DNA of 45,338 nucleotides from NCBI GenBank assembly GCA_019118505.1, contig DWYU01000144.1, forward strand, positions 1 to 45,338. The letters are read 5' to 3'. Shown here in pieces: positions 31,906-39,950 of this stretch. Position 1 is the first letter of the stretch. Every line of letters begins with the position of its first letter. The position numbers and the translations under genes were made by a program. The DNA is from Candidatus Oscillibacter excrementavium (GTDB lineage Bacteria; Bacillota; Clostridia; Oscillospirales; Oscillospiraceae). Below the pieces are notes generated by a model that saw nothing but the letters and a program-made list of their open reading frames with translations, made no database searches and had not been told where the DNA came from.

Positions 31906-32268
31906 GGTGGAGGTGAGGGGAATCGAACCCCTGTCCGAAAGCACTTTAACGGGACTTTCTCCGGGCGCAGACGGTTATTGCGGGAGTCTTTCTCCCTGTT
32001 CCCCTCCTCCCTGGCAAGCCGTCACGCCAGGAAGTCAGGTGAGAGTCATCATGCGTGGGCGGGGCAACTCTTACCCGCCGCACGGACGCCACATCAACGA
32101 CGCCTTCCCCGGTCTGTGGCCACCCCGGTTCAGACGGCCGCCTTTAATTAGGCAGCAATAGCAACTTGTCTGTTGTTATTTGATTTATAAATTGCCCGTT
32201 TTATGGCGGTCAGGCGCCGCCGCCCGCTGGTCCCGCCTCCATACCCCCGTCGAAACCGGTACACCCCC
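31905..32268 (-). ncRNA. ssrA: Transfer-messenger RNA (tmRNA)
   Basis: 364-nt one-piece tmRNA used with SmpB to rescue stalled ribosomes. The 5' end GGGGGTGTACCGGTTTCGAC and the 3' end with T-arm (GGGGTTCGATTCCCC) and encoded CCA form a 7-bp acceptor stem, including one G-U. The resume codon GCA is at 32195-32193, and the tag reads A-IYKSNNRQVAIAA followed by TAA. The tag is 14 residues and ends in AIAA, a proteolysis signal of the usual ALAA-like kind. The 5' end is only 12 nt from a 116-bp repeat array, and no promoter is seen in between. Confidence 0.97.
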
Positions 32269-32280
32269 CTGTCGTCGGGA

Positions 32281-32611
32281 CAAACTGCGCTCCACTCGCT
32301 CCCGGCTCTGCCGAGAGCGAGCAACGCTCCGTTGTCCCTCCTCCTCCCATCGCAAACGCTTCGCTGGTTTGTGATGGGAGCCCTGTAAAGAGAAAACAAA
32401 CTGCGCTCCGCTCGCTCCCGGCTCTGCCGAGAGCGAGCAACGCTCCGTTGTCCCTCCTCCTCCCATCACAAACGCTTCGCTGGTTTGTGATGGGAGCCCT
32501 GTAAAGAGAAAGCAAACTGCGCTCCGCTCACTCCCGGCTCTGCCGAGAGTGAGCAACGCTCCGTTGTCCCTCCTCCCATCGCAAACGCTTCGCTGGTTTG
32601 CGACGGGAGAC
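32281..32611. repeat. Three-copy 116-bp repeat with covarying hairpins
   Basis: Copies start at 32281, 32397 and 32513, exactly 116 bp apart; the third lacks 3 bp and loses similarity after about 32611. Each copy has three hairpins: an 8-bp GCTCGCTC/GAGCGAGC stem extended by CGGC/GCCG, a small CAACG/CGTTG hairpin, and a 12-bp CCCATCACAAAC/GTTTGTGATGGG stem. Copy 3 changes both sides of the first stem (GCTCACTC with GAGTGAGC), and the third stem goes A-T, G-T, G-C between copies. On the minus strand the third loop contains GCGAAGC, a known very stable DNA mini-hairpin. The peptide frames through it are not genes. Confidence 0.92.
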
Positions 32612-32726
32612 CTGGGGTTGGAACAAACTATGCTCCAGGTTGTGTCCCTGCTGGGATATTTGGCAGGATGCCAAAGGAAATTGTAACACACTCCAATGTC
32701 GGAATGTGTTACAATTCCATGACATT
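32612..32726. other. Gap with two hairpins after the dehydrogenase gene
   Basis: Contains a 7-bp palindrome (TTTGGCA-GGA-TGCCAAA, 32659-32675) and directly after it a 14-bp stem (arm TTGTAACACA plus GGAA, 32676-32718, one bulged A). On the minus strand the second could weakly terminate the dehydrogenase transcript; no good T run follows. A TACAAT box inside it is the nearest -10-like sequence upstream of ssrA. Confidence 0.55.
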
Positions 32727-33485
32727 TCAGGTTTTTGTGAATTTCACCATCAGCTTCACCGGCGTGACCTTGGCCAGCAGCCGGTAGAATTTGTAAAACA
32801 GCCGGGGCGTGTAGATGGTCCGGCCCGCCTTGGCGGCCCGCAGGGCCCCCTCCGCCACCCGCACCTGGTCGCAATAGGGCAGCAGCTCAAAGGCCGGAGA
32901 CCGGCCGGCGATGTTGCCCACCTCCAGGAACTCTGTCTTCATGGGGCCTGGGCAGACCGCTGTGACCGAGATCTCCCTGCGCCGCAGCTCTTCACTGAGT
33001 CCCACGGTGAAGGAGGACACATACGCCTTGGTGGCGCCATACACCGTCATCCGGGGCGTGGGACAGAAAGCGGCAATAGAGGAGGTGCTGAGGATATGGG
33101 CCCCCGCCGGCATATAGGGGATGACCAGGTTGGTCACCGCCGTCAGGGCCCGGACGTTCAGGTCCACCATCCGGGTCTGGAGGTCTGTCCTCGTCTCCCC
33201 CATCAGGCCCAGATAGCCGCAGCCGGCGTTGTTGATCAGCAGCCGCACCTCGGGCTTTTCCTCCGCCAGTTTCGCCTCCAGCGCGGTAAAGGAGGCGGGG
33301 TCACTCAGGTCCATGGGGAGGCAGACCGTCTCCACCCCCACCATCTCCCGGGCGACCTCTTCCAGCCGGTCCTCCCGCCGGGCGATGAGCCAGCAGCACG
33401 CTATGTCCGGAAACACATCCGTCAGCTGGCGGGCAAACTCCCGTCCCAGGCCGGAGGACGCGCCGGTGATGATGGCCGTCTTCAT
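32727..33485 (-). CDS. Short-chain dehydrogenase/reductase
   Basis: Classical SDR oxidoreductase of 252 residues with a Rossmann fold. The cofactor motif T-G-A-S-S-G-L-G is at residues 7-14, NNAG is at 85-88, the catalytic Ser is in STSS (about 133-136), and Y149-x-x-x-K153 is present (VYGATKAY). The Arg-Arg after the second strand (LIARREDR) suggests NADP. The substrate is unknown. It follows the cyclophilin gene by 16 nt with GGGGAGG in the gap, so it belongs to the smpB transcript. Confidence 0.9.
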   Translation of the reverse strand: MKTAIITGASSGLGREFARQLTDVFPDIACCWLIARREDRLEEVAREMVGVETVCLPMDLSDPASFTALEAKLAEEKPEVRLLINNAGCGYLGLMGETRTDLQTRMVDLNVRALTAVTNLVIPYMPAGAHILSTSSIAAFCPTPRMTVYGATKAYVSSFTVGLSEELRRREISVTAVCPGPMKTEFLEVGNIAGRSPAFELLPYCDQVRVAEGALRAAKAGRTIYTPRLFYKFYRLLAKVTPVKLMVKFTKT

Positions 33486-33501
33486 GGGATTGCCTCCCCT
33501 C

Positions 33502-34032
33502 TCAGCGCTTGTTGGGCTCCGGATAGTCCACGCCCTGGGTGTCCACCCGGATGGACTGGATCACCACCGGCGCCTTGGGCTTGTCGTTCCAGTCGGTGGG
33601 GAGCTCGGAGATGCGGATGGCCTCCTCCACGCCGTCGGTCACCTGGCCGAAGGCGGCATACTGCCCGTCCAGATGGGGAGCCGGGGCCACCATGATGAAG
33701 AACTGGCTGCCGGCGGAGTCCGGGTGCATGGCCCGGGCCATGGACAGCACGCCAGTGGTGTGCTTCAGATCGTTCTGGGCGAAGCCGTTGCCGGCAAACT
33801 CGCCCTTGATGTCATAGCCGGGGCCGCCTGTTCCGTTGCCCTTGGGGCAGCCCCCCTGGATCATGAAGCCGGGGATCACCCGGTGGAAGATCAGGCCGTC
33901 ATAAAAGCCCTTGTTGGCCAGGGAGATGAAGTTGGCCACCGTGTTGGGGGCCTTGTCGGGATACAGCTCCGCCGTCATCACCGCGCCGTTTTCCATGGTG
34001 ATGGTGGCGATGGGGTTCTTCACGTCAGACAT
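33502..34032 (-). CDS. Peptidyl-prolyl cis-trans isomerase, cyclophilin type
   Basis: Cytoplasmic protein-folding enzyme of 176 residues, no signal peptide. Cyclophilin motifs [34 protein letters not shown] and the active-site Arg and Phe positions are intact. The ATG at 34032 lies 1 nt after the smpB stop. It forms an operon with smpB and the dehydrogenase. Confidence 0.95.
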   Translation of the reverse strand: MSDVKNPIATITMENGAVMTAELYPDKAPNTVANFISLANKGFYDGLIFHRVIPGFMIQGGCPKGNGTGGPGYDIKGEFAGNGFAQNDLKHTTGVLSMARAMHPDSAGSQFFIMVAPAPHLDGQYAAFGQVTDGVEEAIRISELPTDWNDKPKAPVVIQSIRVDTQGVDYPEPNKR

Positions 34033-34033
34033 G

Positions 34034-34507
34034 TCATCGATTCCTTTCTTTTAAGGTGCGGTCGATCTCCCGCTTGGCATCCCGCGCAGAGGCCGCCGCC
34101 CGCTTGTCGTAGTTCTTCTTGCCCCGGCACAGGCCGATCTCCAGCTTCACCCGGGAATCCTTGAAATAGACGGACAGGGGCACCAGGGCGTAGCCGTCCT
34201 GCTTCACCAGGGCGTGGAGCTTGCGGATCTCCCGCTTGTGCATCAGCAGCCGCCGGGAGCGCACCGGGTCCCGGTTGAAGATGTTGCCCTTTTCATAGGG
34301 GGAGATGTGCATCCCGTGGACGAACAACTCCCCGTCCTTCACCGTACAGTAGGCGTCCTTCAGGTTCAGCGTGCCGGCCCGGATGGACTTGACCTCCGTG
34401 CCCGCCAGCTCGATGCCCGCCTCGTACCGGTCCTCCACGAAGTAGTCGTGGAAGGCCTTGCGGTTCTGGGCCGCAATCTTGATTCCCTTCTTCTCCGTGG
34501 GGCTCAC
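34034..34507 (-). CDS. smpB: SsrA-binding protein SmpB
   Basis: tmRNA partner of 157 residues: the oligonucleotide-binding beta barrel with [34 protein letters not shown], then the [17 protein letters not shown] region, and the basic tail that folds into the decoding centre. The start is taken as GTG at 34507. The frame is open to 34543, but a -10 box (34532-34537) lies inside that extension, so translation must begin downstream of it. The ribosome site is weak. Its RNA partner ssrA is only about 1.8 kb further along the same strand. Confidence 0.94.
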   Translation of the reverse strand: MSPTEKKGIKIAAQNRKAFHDYFVEDRYEAGIELAGTEVKSIRAGTLNLKDAYCTVKDGELFVHGMHISPYEKGNIFNRDPVRSRRLLMHKREIRKLHALVKQDGYALVPLSVYFKDSRVKLEIGLCRGKKNYDKRAAASARDAKREIDRTLKERNR

Positions 34508-34531
34508 CTCGTTTTCTTGGAAAGTTTTATC

Positions 34532-34560
34532 AGTATACCACACTTTCCGCCCATCTTCAA
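34532..34560 (-). promoter_or_regulatory. Sigma-A promoter of smpB
   Basis: Minus strand TTGAAG (34555-34560), 17-nt spacer, TATACT (34532-34537). The leader to the chosen GTG is only about 18 nt. This promoter decides the smpB start. Confidence 0.75.
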
Positions 34561-34573
34561 GAGAAAGTCGCAG

Positions 34574-34602
34574 TTGGCTTTTTCTGTCGGATATGCTATA
34601 AT
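34574..34602 (+). promoter_or_regulatory. Sigma-A promoter of the NUDIX-walRK group
   Basis: TTGGCT (34574-34579), 17-nt spacer, perfect TATAAT (34597-34602). It diverges from the smpB promoter with 13 bp between the two -35 boxes. Confidence 0.8.
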
Positions 34603-34658
34603 CAGATGATTGAGTATGTCCTGACTGCGTAAAAATAAGTCACAAGGTGGTATGATAG

Positions 34659-35207
34659 ATGAATCAGACTTCGGATCTGACCGAGAGAACCCTCAGCCGG
34701 GAGGAGAAGTACCAGGGCAGCTTTTTGAGCCTGCACGTGGATCAGGTGCAGCTGCCCAACGGCCGCACCTCCATCCGGGAGGTGGTGGAGCATGTGGACG
34801 GCGTGGCCATCCTGGCCCTGGACGACCGGAACAACGTGCTCACCGTCACCCAGTACCGGTATGTGATCGGCAAGCCCCTGCTGGAGATCCCCGCCGGCAA
34901 GCTGGAGCCCGGCGAGGACCCGGTGGCCGGCGCCCTGCGGGAGCTGAAGGAGGAGACCGGCGCCGTGCCGGACACCTTCCTGCCCATGGGGGTCACGCTG
35001 CCCTCCCCCGGCTGCCTCAGCGAGCGGCTGTACCTCTTCCTGGCCAAGGGGCTCCACATGGAGGAGCAGCATCTGGACGAGGACGAATTTCTGAATGTGG
35101 AGCGCATCCCCTTCAGCGAGATGGTCCACCGGGTGATGGACGGGGAGATCGAGGACGGCAAGACCATTGCCGCCGTGCTGAAGGCCAAGGTGCTGCTGAA
35201 CCTTTGA
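34659..35207 (+). CDS. NUDIX hydrolase (ADP-ribose pyrophosphatase type)
   Basis: 182-residue hydrolase. The full Nudix box G-x5-E-x7-R-E-U-x-E-E-x-G-U is at residues 80-102 (GKLEPGEDPVAGALRELKEE). The N-terminal beta strands and the position LPSPGCLSERLYLFLAKGL after the box are typical of ADP-ribose pyrophosphatases (NudF/YqkG). It should split ADP-ribose into AMP and ribose 5-phosphate. The ATG at 34659 follows AAGGTGG. Only 13 nt separate it from walR, so the two-component genes may be read from the same promoter. Confidence 0.92.
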   Translation: MNQTSDLTERTLSREEKYQGSFLSLHVDQVQLPNGRTSIREVVEHVDGVAILALDDRNNVLTVTQYRYVIGKPLLEIPAGKLEPGEDPVAGALRELKEETGAVPDTFLPMGVTLPSPGCLSERLYLFLAKGLHMEEQHLDEDEFLNVERIPFSEMVHRVMDGEIEDGKTIAAVLKAKVLLNL

Positions 35208-35220
35208 GAGGGGGCTCTCT

Positions 35221-35934
35221 ATGAGCAACGGGAAAACCGTCCTCATCGTGGAGGACGAAAAGAATATCGTGGACATCCTGAAGTTCAACCTCCAGCGGGC
35301 GGGCTATCAGACCCTGGAGGCCTATGACGGCGAGGACGGATTGTCCCAGGCCCTGTCCGCCAACCCGGATTTGATCCTGCTGGATGTGATGCTGCCCAAG
35401 AAAAACGGCTTTGACGTGTGCCGGGCCCTGCGGGAGCAGGGCAGCAACGTGCCGGTGATCATCCTCACCGCCCGGGAGGAGGAGGCGGACAAGGTCCTGG
35501 GTCTGGAGATCGGCGCGGACGATTACATCACCAAGCCCTTCTCCATGCGGGAGCTGGTGGCCCGGGTGGGAGCCAACATCCGGCGGACCGCCATGACGCC
35601 GCCGGCGGCTGCCTCCGCCGCGGCCGCCGCCATGCCCGTGTCCGGGGACCTGTCTATCAACACGGACAGCCATCAGGTTTTCCGGGCCGGAAAGGCCATC
35701 GACCTGACCCAGCGGGAGTATGAGCTGCTGACCTTCCTGGCCAGCCACCCCAACAAGGTCTACTCCCGCATCGACCTGATGGAACAGGTGTGGAACTACG
35801 GCTACGTGGGGGACGACGTGCGGACCGTGGACGTGACGGTCCGGCGGCTGCGGGAGAAGATCGAGACCGATCCCGCCAACCCCGTCTTTATCCTCACCCG
35901 CCGGGGCGTGGGCTACTACTTCTCCGCGAAGTGA
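35221..35934 (+). CDS. walR: Response regulator WalR (YycF)
   Basis: OmpR/PhoB-type response regulator of 237 residues. The receiver domain has acidic residues E11-D12, phospho-acceptor Asp55 in LLDVMLPK, and the Thr/Lys switch residues (ILTA, ITKPF). An unusually Ala/Pro-rich linker (about residues 121-142) leads to the winged-helix domain ending in TVRRLREKIETDPANPVFILTRRGVGYYF. Assignment to WalR over PhoB rests on the following walK, yycH, yycI and walJ genes. It is expected to control cell-wall hydrolase and envelope genes. Confidence 0.92.
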   Translation: MSNGKTVLIVEDEKNIVDILKFNLQRAGYQTLEAYDGEDGLSQALSANPDLILLDVMLPKKNGFDVCRALREQGSNVPVIILTAREEEADKVLGLEIGADDYITKPFSMRELVARVGANIRRTAMTPPAAASAAAAAMPVSGDLSINTDSHQVFRAGKAIDLTQREYELLTFLASHPNKVYSRIDLMEQVWNYGYVGDDVRTVDVTVRRLREKIETDPANPVFILTRRGVGYYFSAK

Positions 35935-35971
35935 GCTGCGCCCATACGCTTGCAGAAAGGAGGCGCCCGCC

Positions 35972-37771
35972 GTGTTCCGCAGCCTGCACATGAAGCTGAT
36001 GCTGATCCTGCTGCTGCTCATCACGTCCCTGATGGCAGTGGTGGGCGCGTTTTTGACCACCAGCGTCTCCAGCTTCTATATCGACTCCTTCTATGAACAG
36101 ATCAACACCGTGTTCGGAGACGACAGCGACGGCTACGTGTCCACCCTTCGGGCCCGTGCCGCCGAGCCGGACGGAGCCGCCGGCATCAAGGAGATGCTGG
36201 AGGGCCGGGCCGGCTCCCTGGGCATCGACTACCGCACCCGGAACTACTTCATTCTGGACGGCCAGAGCGGCACGTATATCGACGGCTCCGCGGACGCGTC
36301 GGAGCTTCCCCGGGAGCAGACGGCCAACCTGCTCACCGCCCGGAACGCCGTCGCCCAGGGCGACAGCACCCTGGTGGGAGACCGCAGTGACATCACCGCC
36401 GACTACATGGATGTGGCCATCCCCATCCTGGGCGGCGGCAACTCCTATATCATCTACATTCTGGACAACAAGGACACGGTGACGGAGCTGAACTCCCAGC
36501 TCTTCCTCATCATCATGCAGGCGCTGGTCATCGGCCTGCTGATCTCCCTGCTGCTGAGTTTCCTGCTGTCCAAGACCATGGTGGGCCCCATCGAAAAGCT
36601 CACCGCCGGCGCGGAGCGGGTGGCGGCCGGAGACTTTGACAGCCAGCTGCCGGTGGAGTCCAGCGACGAGATCGGCATTCTCACCGGCACCTTCAACGAG
36701 ATGGCCGATGTCCTGCAGGCCACCCTGGCGGCGGTGGAGAACGAGCGGAACAAGCTGGACACTCTCTTCCTCCACATGACCGACGGCGTGGTGGCCTTTG
36801 ACCACGACGGATTGCTGATCCACTGCAACCCCGCCGCCACGGAGATGCTCCGGCGGAGCGTGCCGGAGGGCACCACCTATGACGCCCTGTTCGGCGAGGT
36901 GTACCCCTTCCAGGAGACGCTGGCCCTTCAGCGGCCCAACTACGCCGAGGCGGAGATGGAGGTGGGCGGCCGGACGCTGGAGCTGTTCCTGGCCCCCTTC
37001 TCCGACCAGGCCAGCGGCGGCGTGCTGGTGGTGCTCCACGACGTGACGGAGCAGCACCGCAACGAGGAGCGCCGCAAGGAGTTCGTGGCCAATGTCTCCC
37101 ACGAGCTGCGCACCCCCCTCACCAATGTCCGCAGCTATGCCGAGACCCTGCGGGACGCGGAGGGCAGCCTGCCGGTGGAGACCTCCAACAGCTTTCTGGA
37201 CATCATCATCACCGAGACGGACCGGATGACCCATATCGTCCAGGACCTGCTGACCCTCAGCCGGCTGGACGCCGGCAACGCGGAGCTGGTGCTCTCCCGC
37301 TTCCCCTTCGGGGAGGCCATTGAGAGCGTCACCCGGGCCAACGCCCTGGCGGCCAAACAGCACGGCCACACCCTGGTCTACAGCCCGCCGGAGGACCTGC
37401 CCCTGATCGTGGGGGACCGGAGCCGGCTGGAGCAGGTGATGATGAACGTCATCGGCAACGCCATCAAGTACACCCCGGACGGCGGCCACATCACCATCAC
37501 CGCCGGTTCCACAGAGGACCAGGTCTGGATGGAGGTCTGCGACGACGGCATCGGCATCCCGGAGAAGGACCGGGACCGGATCTTCGACCGGTTCTACCGG
37601 GTGGACAAGGCCCGGTCCCGGGAGTCCGGCGGCACGGGCCTGGGGCTCTCCATCGCCAAGGAGATCGTGAACCGCCACCACGGCACCATCGCCCTGGCCC
37701 CTCACGAGGGTCCCGGCACCACCATCCGGCTGACGCTTCCCATCGGCGGACCCTCCGGCACCGCTGCCTGA
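35972..37771 (+). CDS. walK: Sensor histidine kinase WalK (YycG)
   Basis: Membrane sensor kinase of 599 residues: TM1 (about 8-30), an extracellular sensor part (31-175), TM2 (about 178-200), HAMP (201-255), PAS (about 262-360), HisKA with the H-box FVANVSHELRTPLTNVRSY (His377), and HATPase with NVIGNAIKYTPDG, DDGIGIP and GGTGLGLSI. This order is that of WalK. The start is GTG at 35972 after AAAGGAGG. In the PAS domain the Cys285-Asn pair in HCNPAAT is ordinary. It phosphorylates WalR and is restrained by YycH and YycI in Bacillus. Confidence 0.93.
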   Translation: MFRSLHMKLMLILLLLITSLMAVVGAFLTTSVSSFYIDSFYEQINTVFGDDSDGYVSTLRARAAEPDGAAGIKEMLEGRAGSLGIDYRTRNYFILDGQSGTYIDGSADASELPREQTANLLTARNAVAQGDSTLVGDRSDITADYMDVAIPILGGGNSYIIYILDNKDTVTELNSQLFLIIMQALVIGLLISLLLSFLLSKTMVGPIEKLTAGAERVAAGDFDSQLPVESSDEIGILTGTFNEMADVLQATLAAVENERNKLDTLFLHMTDGVVAFDHDGLLIHCNPAATEMLRRSVPEGTTYDALFGEVYPFQETLALQRPNYAEAEMEVGGRTLELFLAPFSDQASGGVLVVLHDVTEQHRNEERRKEFVANVSHELRTPLTNVRSYAETLRDAEGSLPVETSNSFLDIIITETDRMTHIVQDLLTLSRLDAGNAELVLSRFPFGEAIESVTRANALAAKQHGHTLVYSPPEDLPLIVGDRSRLEQVMMNVIGNAIKYTPDGGHITITAGSTEDQVWMEVCDDGIGIPEKDRDRIFDRFYRVDKARSRESGGTGLGLSIAKEIVNRHHGTIALAPHEGPGTTIRLTLPIGGPSGTAA

Positions 37772-37808
37772 CCCGCCGCTTTCCCAGACCCCAAGAAAGG
37801 AGGCCGCC

Positions 37809-39104
37809 ATGGACCACGCCGCCCGGCGCAGGCGCCGCAATCTCATCCAGAATATCGCCATTGCCCTGCTGTCCGTGTCGGCGGTGCTCCTGTTCGCCCA
37901 GCTGCAGCTGTACAACCTGGATAATTCGGCGGACCAGAGCTATCTCCAGCGGCTGACCGGCGGACTGCCCAGTGCCTCTCCCACGGAGCTGCGGGAGTTT
38001 CCCGCCCCGGTGCGGGTGGTCATCACGGACTCCTACGGCCGATACGGCAGTTCTGGGCTCACCACCAACAGCGACGGCTTCTCGGCCCTGGGGCTGCGGG
38101 AGGCCCTGGGCTCGGTCCAGACCCTCTCCCCCGCCACAATGGACCAGTTCCGCGCCGCCCTCTCCGGGACCTCCATCTACTTCGACTTTCTCAATCCCCT
38201 GCCGCTGCAGGTTCTGGCGGAGCTGATCGGCGTGGAGGACACCGCCTGGGAGCAGGCGGTCCGGTGTCTGCTCCTCTCCGCAGGCTCCGACGGCTCCGTT
38301 CAGCTCTACCTTTGGGACGGCGGGGAGGCGGTGTTCACCAGCACCGTGCCCTCCACCTCCCTCTCCCTGGCGGCCCTGACGGAATCCGTGGGGCAGTCCG
38401 GCTATGACAGCGTGTTTTTTGCCTTTGAGGACGCGGATGCGGACGCCCAGTACGGGGCCCTGTTCCCCCTGTCCATCCTGCCGGCGGAGCTGCCGGAGCT
38501 GCCGAACCTCTCCGCCTCCTTCCCCCTCACCGACACGGACCGGCTGCTGGTATCCTTCGGGTTCAACGCCAACACCCGGGAGCGGTACACGGAGAACGAC
38601 GGCACAGAGGTCATCACCGAGGTGGAGGCCGACCGCTCCCTCCACATCCGCCCCAACGGGAAGATCATCTACCGCTGCGGCGCCGAGTCCGCCCCGCTGG
38701 AGATCGCCGCCCAGGAGGAGATCCCCACGGCCACGGAGGCCGTGCTGGGCGCCAGCATCCTGCTGGAGCAGCTCACCGGGGACCTCTCCGGCGAGGCGGG
38801 GCTGTATCTGGTGTCTGTCCGGCAGAGTGAGGAGACCACGCAGCTGGAGTTCGGCTATCAGATCAACGGCGTCCCCATCCGCTTCTCAGACGGGGGCAGC
38901 GCCGCGGAAATCACCCTCTCCGGAACCTCCATCACCCGCCTGTCCCTACGGTTCCGGCAGTACAGCACCTCTGGGGAGACATCTCTGCTGCTGCCGCTAC
39001 GCCAGACCCTGGCCATTGCCGCGGAACACCCCGGCACAGAACTCTCCATCGGGTATGCCGACGGCGGCGGCGACACGGTGCCCGCCAGCTGGCTGGCGGA
39101 TTGA
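37809..39104 (+). CDS. yycH: WalK regulator YycH-like protein
   Basis: Membrane-anchored exterior protein of 431 residues: a basic N-terminus (AARRRRRN), one membrane segment (about 12-30) and a large extracellular part. Sequence alone gives only weak family likeness; the call rests on the position after walK and before yycI, the size and the topology, all as in Bacillus. In Bacillus YycH and YycI bind WalK in the membrane and hold it inactive. ATG at 37809 with AAAGGAGG. Confidence 0.8.
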   Translation: MDHAARRRRRNLIQNIAIALLSVSAVLLFAQLQLYNLDNSADQSYLQRLTGGLPSASPTELREFPAPVRVVITDSYGRYGSSGLTTNSDGFSALGLREALGSVQTLSPATMDQFRAALSGTSIYFDFLNPLPLQVLAELIGVEDTAWEQAVRCLLLSAGSDGSVQLYLWDGGEAVFTSTVPSTSLSLAALTESVGQSGYDSVFFAFEDADADAQYGALFPLSILPAELPELPNLSASFPLTDTDRLLVSFGFNANTRERYTENDGTEVITEVEADRSLHIRPNGKIIYRCGAESAPLEIAAQEEIPTATEAVLGASILLEQLTGDLSGEAGLYLVSVRQSEETTQLEFGYQINGVPIRFSDGGSAAEITLSGTSITRLSLRFRQYSTSGETSLLLPLRQTLAIAAEHPGTELSIGYADGGGDTVPASWLAD

Positions 39105-39149
39105 GCCCGCCGCATACGCCGCCCCGGCGGCAGAAAGGAGGTCCGGCGG

Positions 39150-39950
39150 ATGGAGAGCTTCCGTCTGAAAAACATCGTAATCCTCATCCTGGTGCTGATG
39201 AATCTCTGTCTGCTGGGTCTGCTGGGACTCCGGGTCACCACCGGCCTCTCCGCCCAGGCGGAGGCCCGGGAGCAGATGGTGCAGCTGTACGCGGCGGAGG
39301 GGGTCTTTCTGGACGGGGACCTCATCTCCGGCACCACGCCTCCCGCGGGCCTGACCCTGACCCGGGATACGGCGGAGGAGGAGAAGCTGGCGGAATTCCT
39401 GCTGGGCGAGCCCCTCTCTCCGTCTGACGGCGGAGGCGGCGTCACCACCTATCAGAATGCCAACGGCAGCGCCGTCTTTCGCTCCGACGGTACCTTTGAC
39501 GTGGTGATCGACCAGAGCGGCGAGGCCGCGGAGACCCTGTGCCGCGCCTTCTGCCGGGCCTTTCACTATGACGGCCTAACGTTTTCCCTGGAGGGCGCGT
39601 CGGGCACCGCCGCGGCGCTTCAGACTTACAACAGCGCGCCGGTGGTCAACTGCACCGTCACCTTTACCATCTCCGACAACCGGGTGACCGCGGTCAGCGG
39701 CGCCCATCTGCCTCAGGAGGGCCAGAGCGTCAGCGGGGACGGGGCCCTCTCCTCCCTGGGGGCCCTGAACGCCTTCCTCAGCACGGTGCAGAGCGGCGCG
39801 GTGGTCACTGCCGTGACGGATCTGTACCTCTGCTACGAGCTCCAGAGCACCATCGCCACCCCCATGGCCCTGGTGCCCGCCTGGTGCATCGTCACGGATA
39901 CCGCAAGCTATTATGTAAATTGCTACACCGGGACTGTCTCTGCCGGATAG
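39150..39950 (+). CDS. yycI: WalK regulator YycI-like protein
   Basis: 266-residue protein with an N-terminal membrane segment (about 8-27, IVILILVLMNLCLLGLLGL) and an extracellular domain ending in a YycI-like pattern (LVPAWCIVTDTASYYVNCYTG). It follows yycH by 45 nt, with AAAGGAGG before the ATG. As for YycH, the assignment depends on context plus topology. It is the last gene before a 329-nt gap with a new promoter. Confidence 0.8.
   Translation: MESFRLKNIVILILVLMNLCLLGLLGLRVTTGLSAQAEAREQMVQLYAAEGVFLDGDLISGTTPPAGLTLTRDTAEEEKLAEFLLGEPLSPSDGGGGVTTYQNANGSAVFRSDGTFDVVIDQSGEAAETLCRAFCRAFHYDGLTFSLEGASGTAAALQTYNSAPVVNCTVTFTISDNRVTAVSGAHLPQEGQSVSGDGALSSLGALNAFLSTVQSGAVVTAVTDLYLCYELQSTIATPMALVPAWCIVTDTASYYVNCYTGTVSAG

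Noticed and set aside
31920-31945. A tRNA gene suggested by the GGTTCGATTCC arm
   Set aside because: It is the T-arm of tmRNA; no anticodon arm is present.
31795-32161. Plus-strand open frames across the tmRNA region
   Set aside because: They are antisense to a confidently recognised tmRNA and its terminator, with no family likeness.
32281-32611. CRISPR array
   Set aside because: Three copies at 116-bp spacing with no unique spacers between them; the whole period is repeated, and no cas genes are present.
32185-32874. Minus-strand frames with repeated peptide units over the 116-bp repeat
   Set aside because: The peptide repetition comes only from the DNA repeat; base changes preserve stems rather than codons, and the frame overlaps tmRNA and the dehydrogenase.
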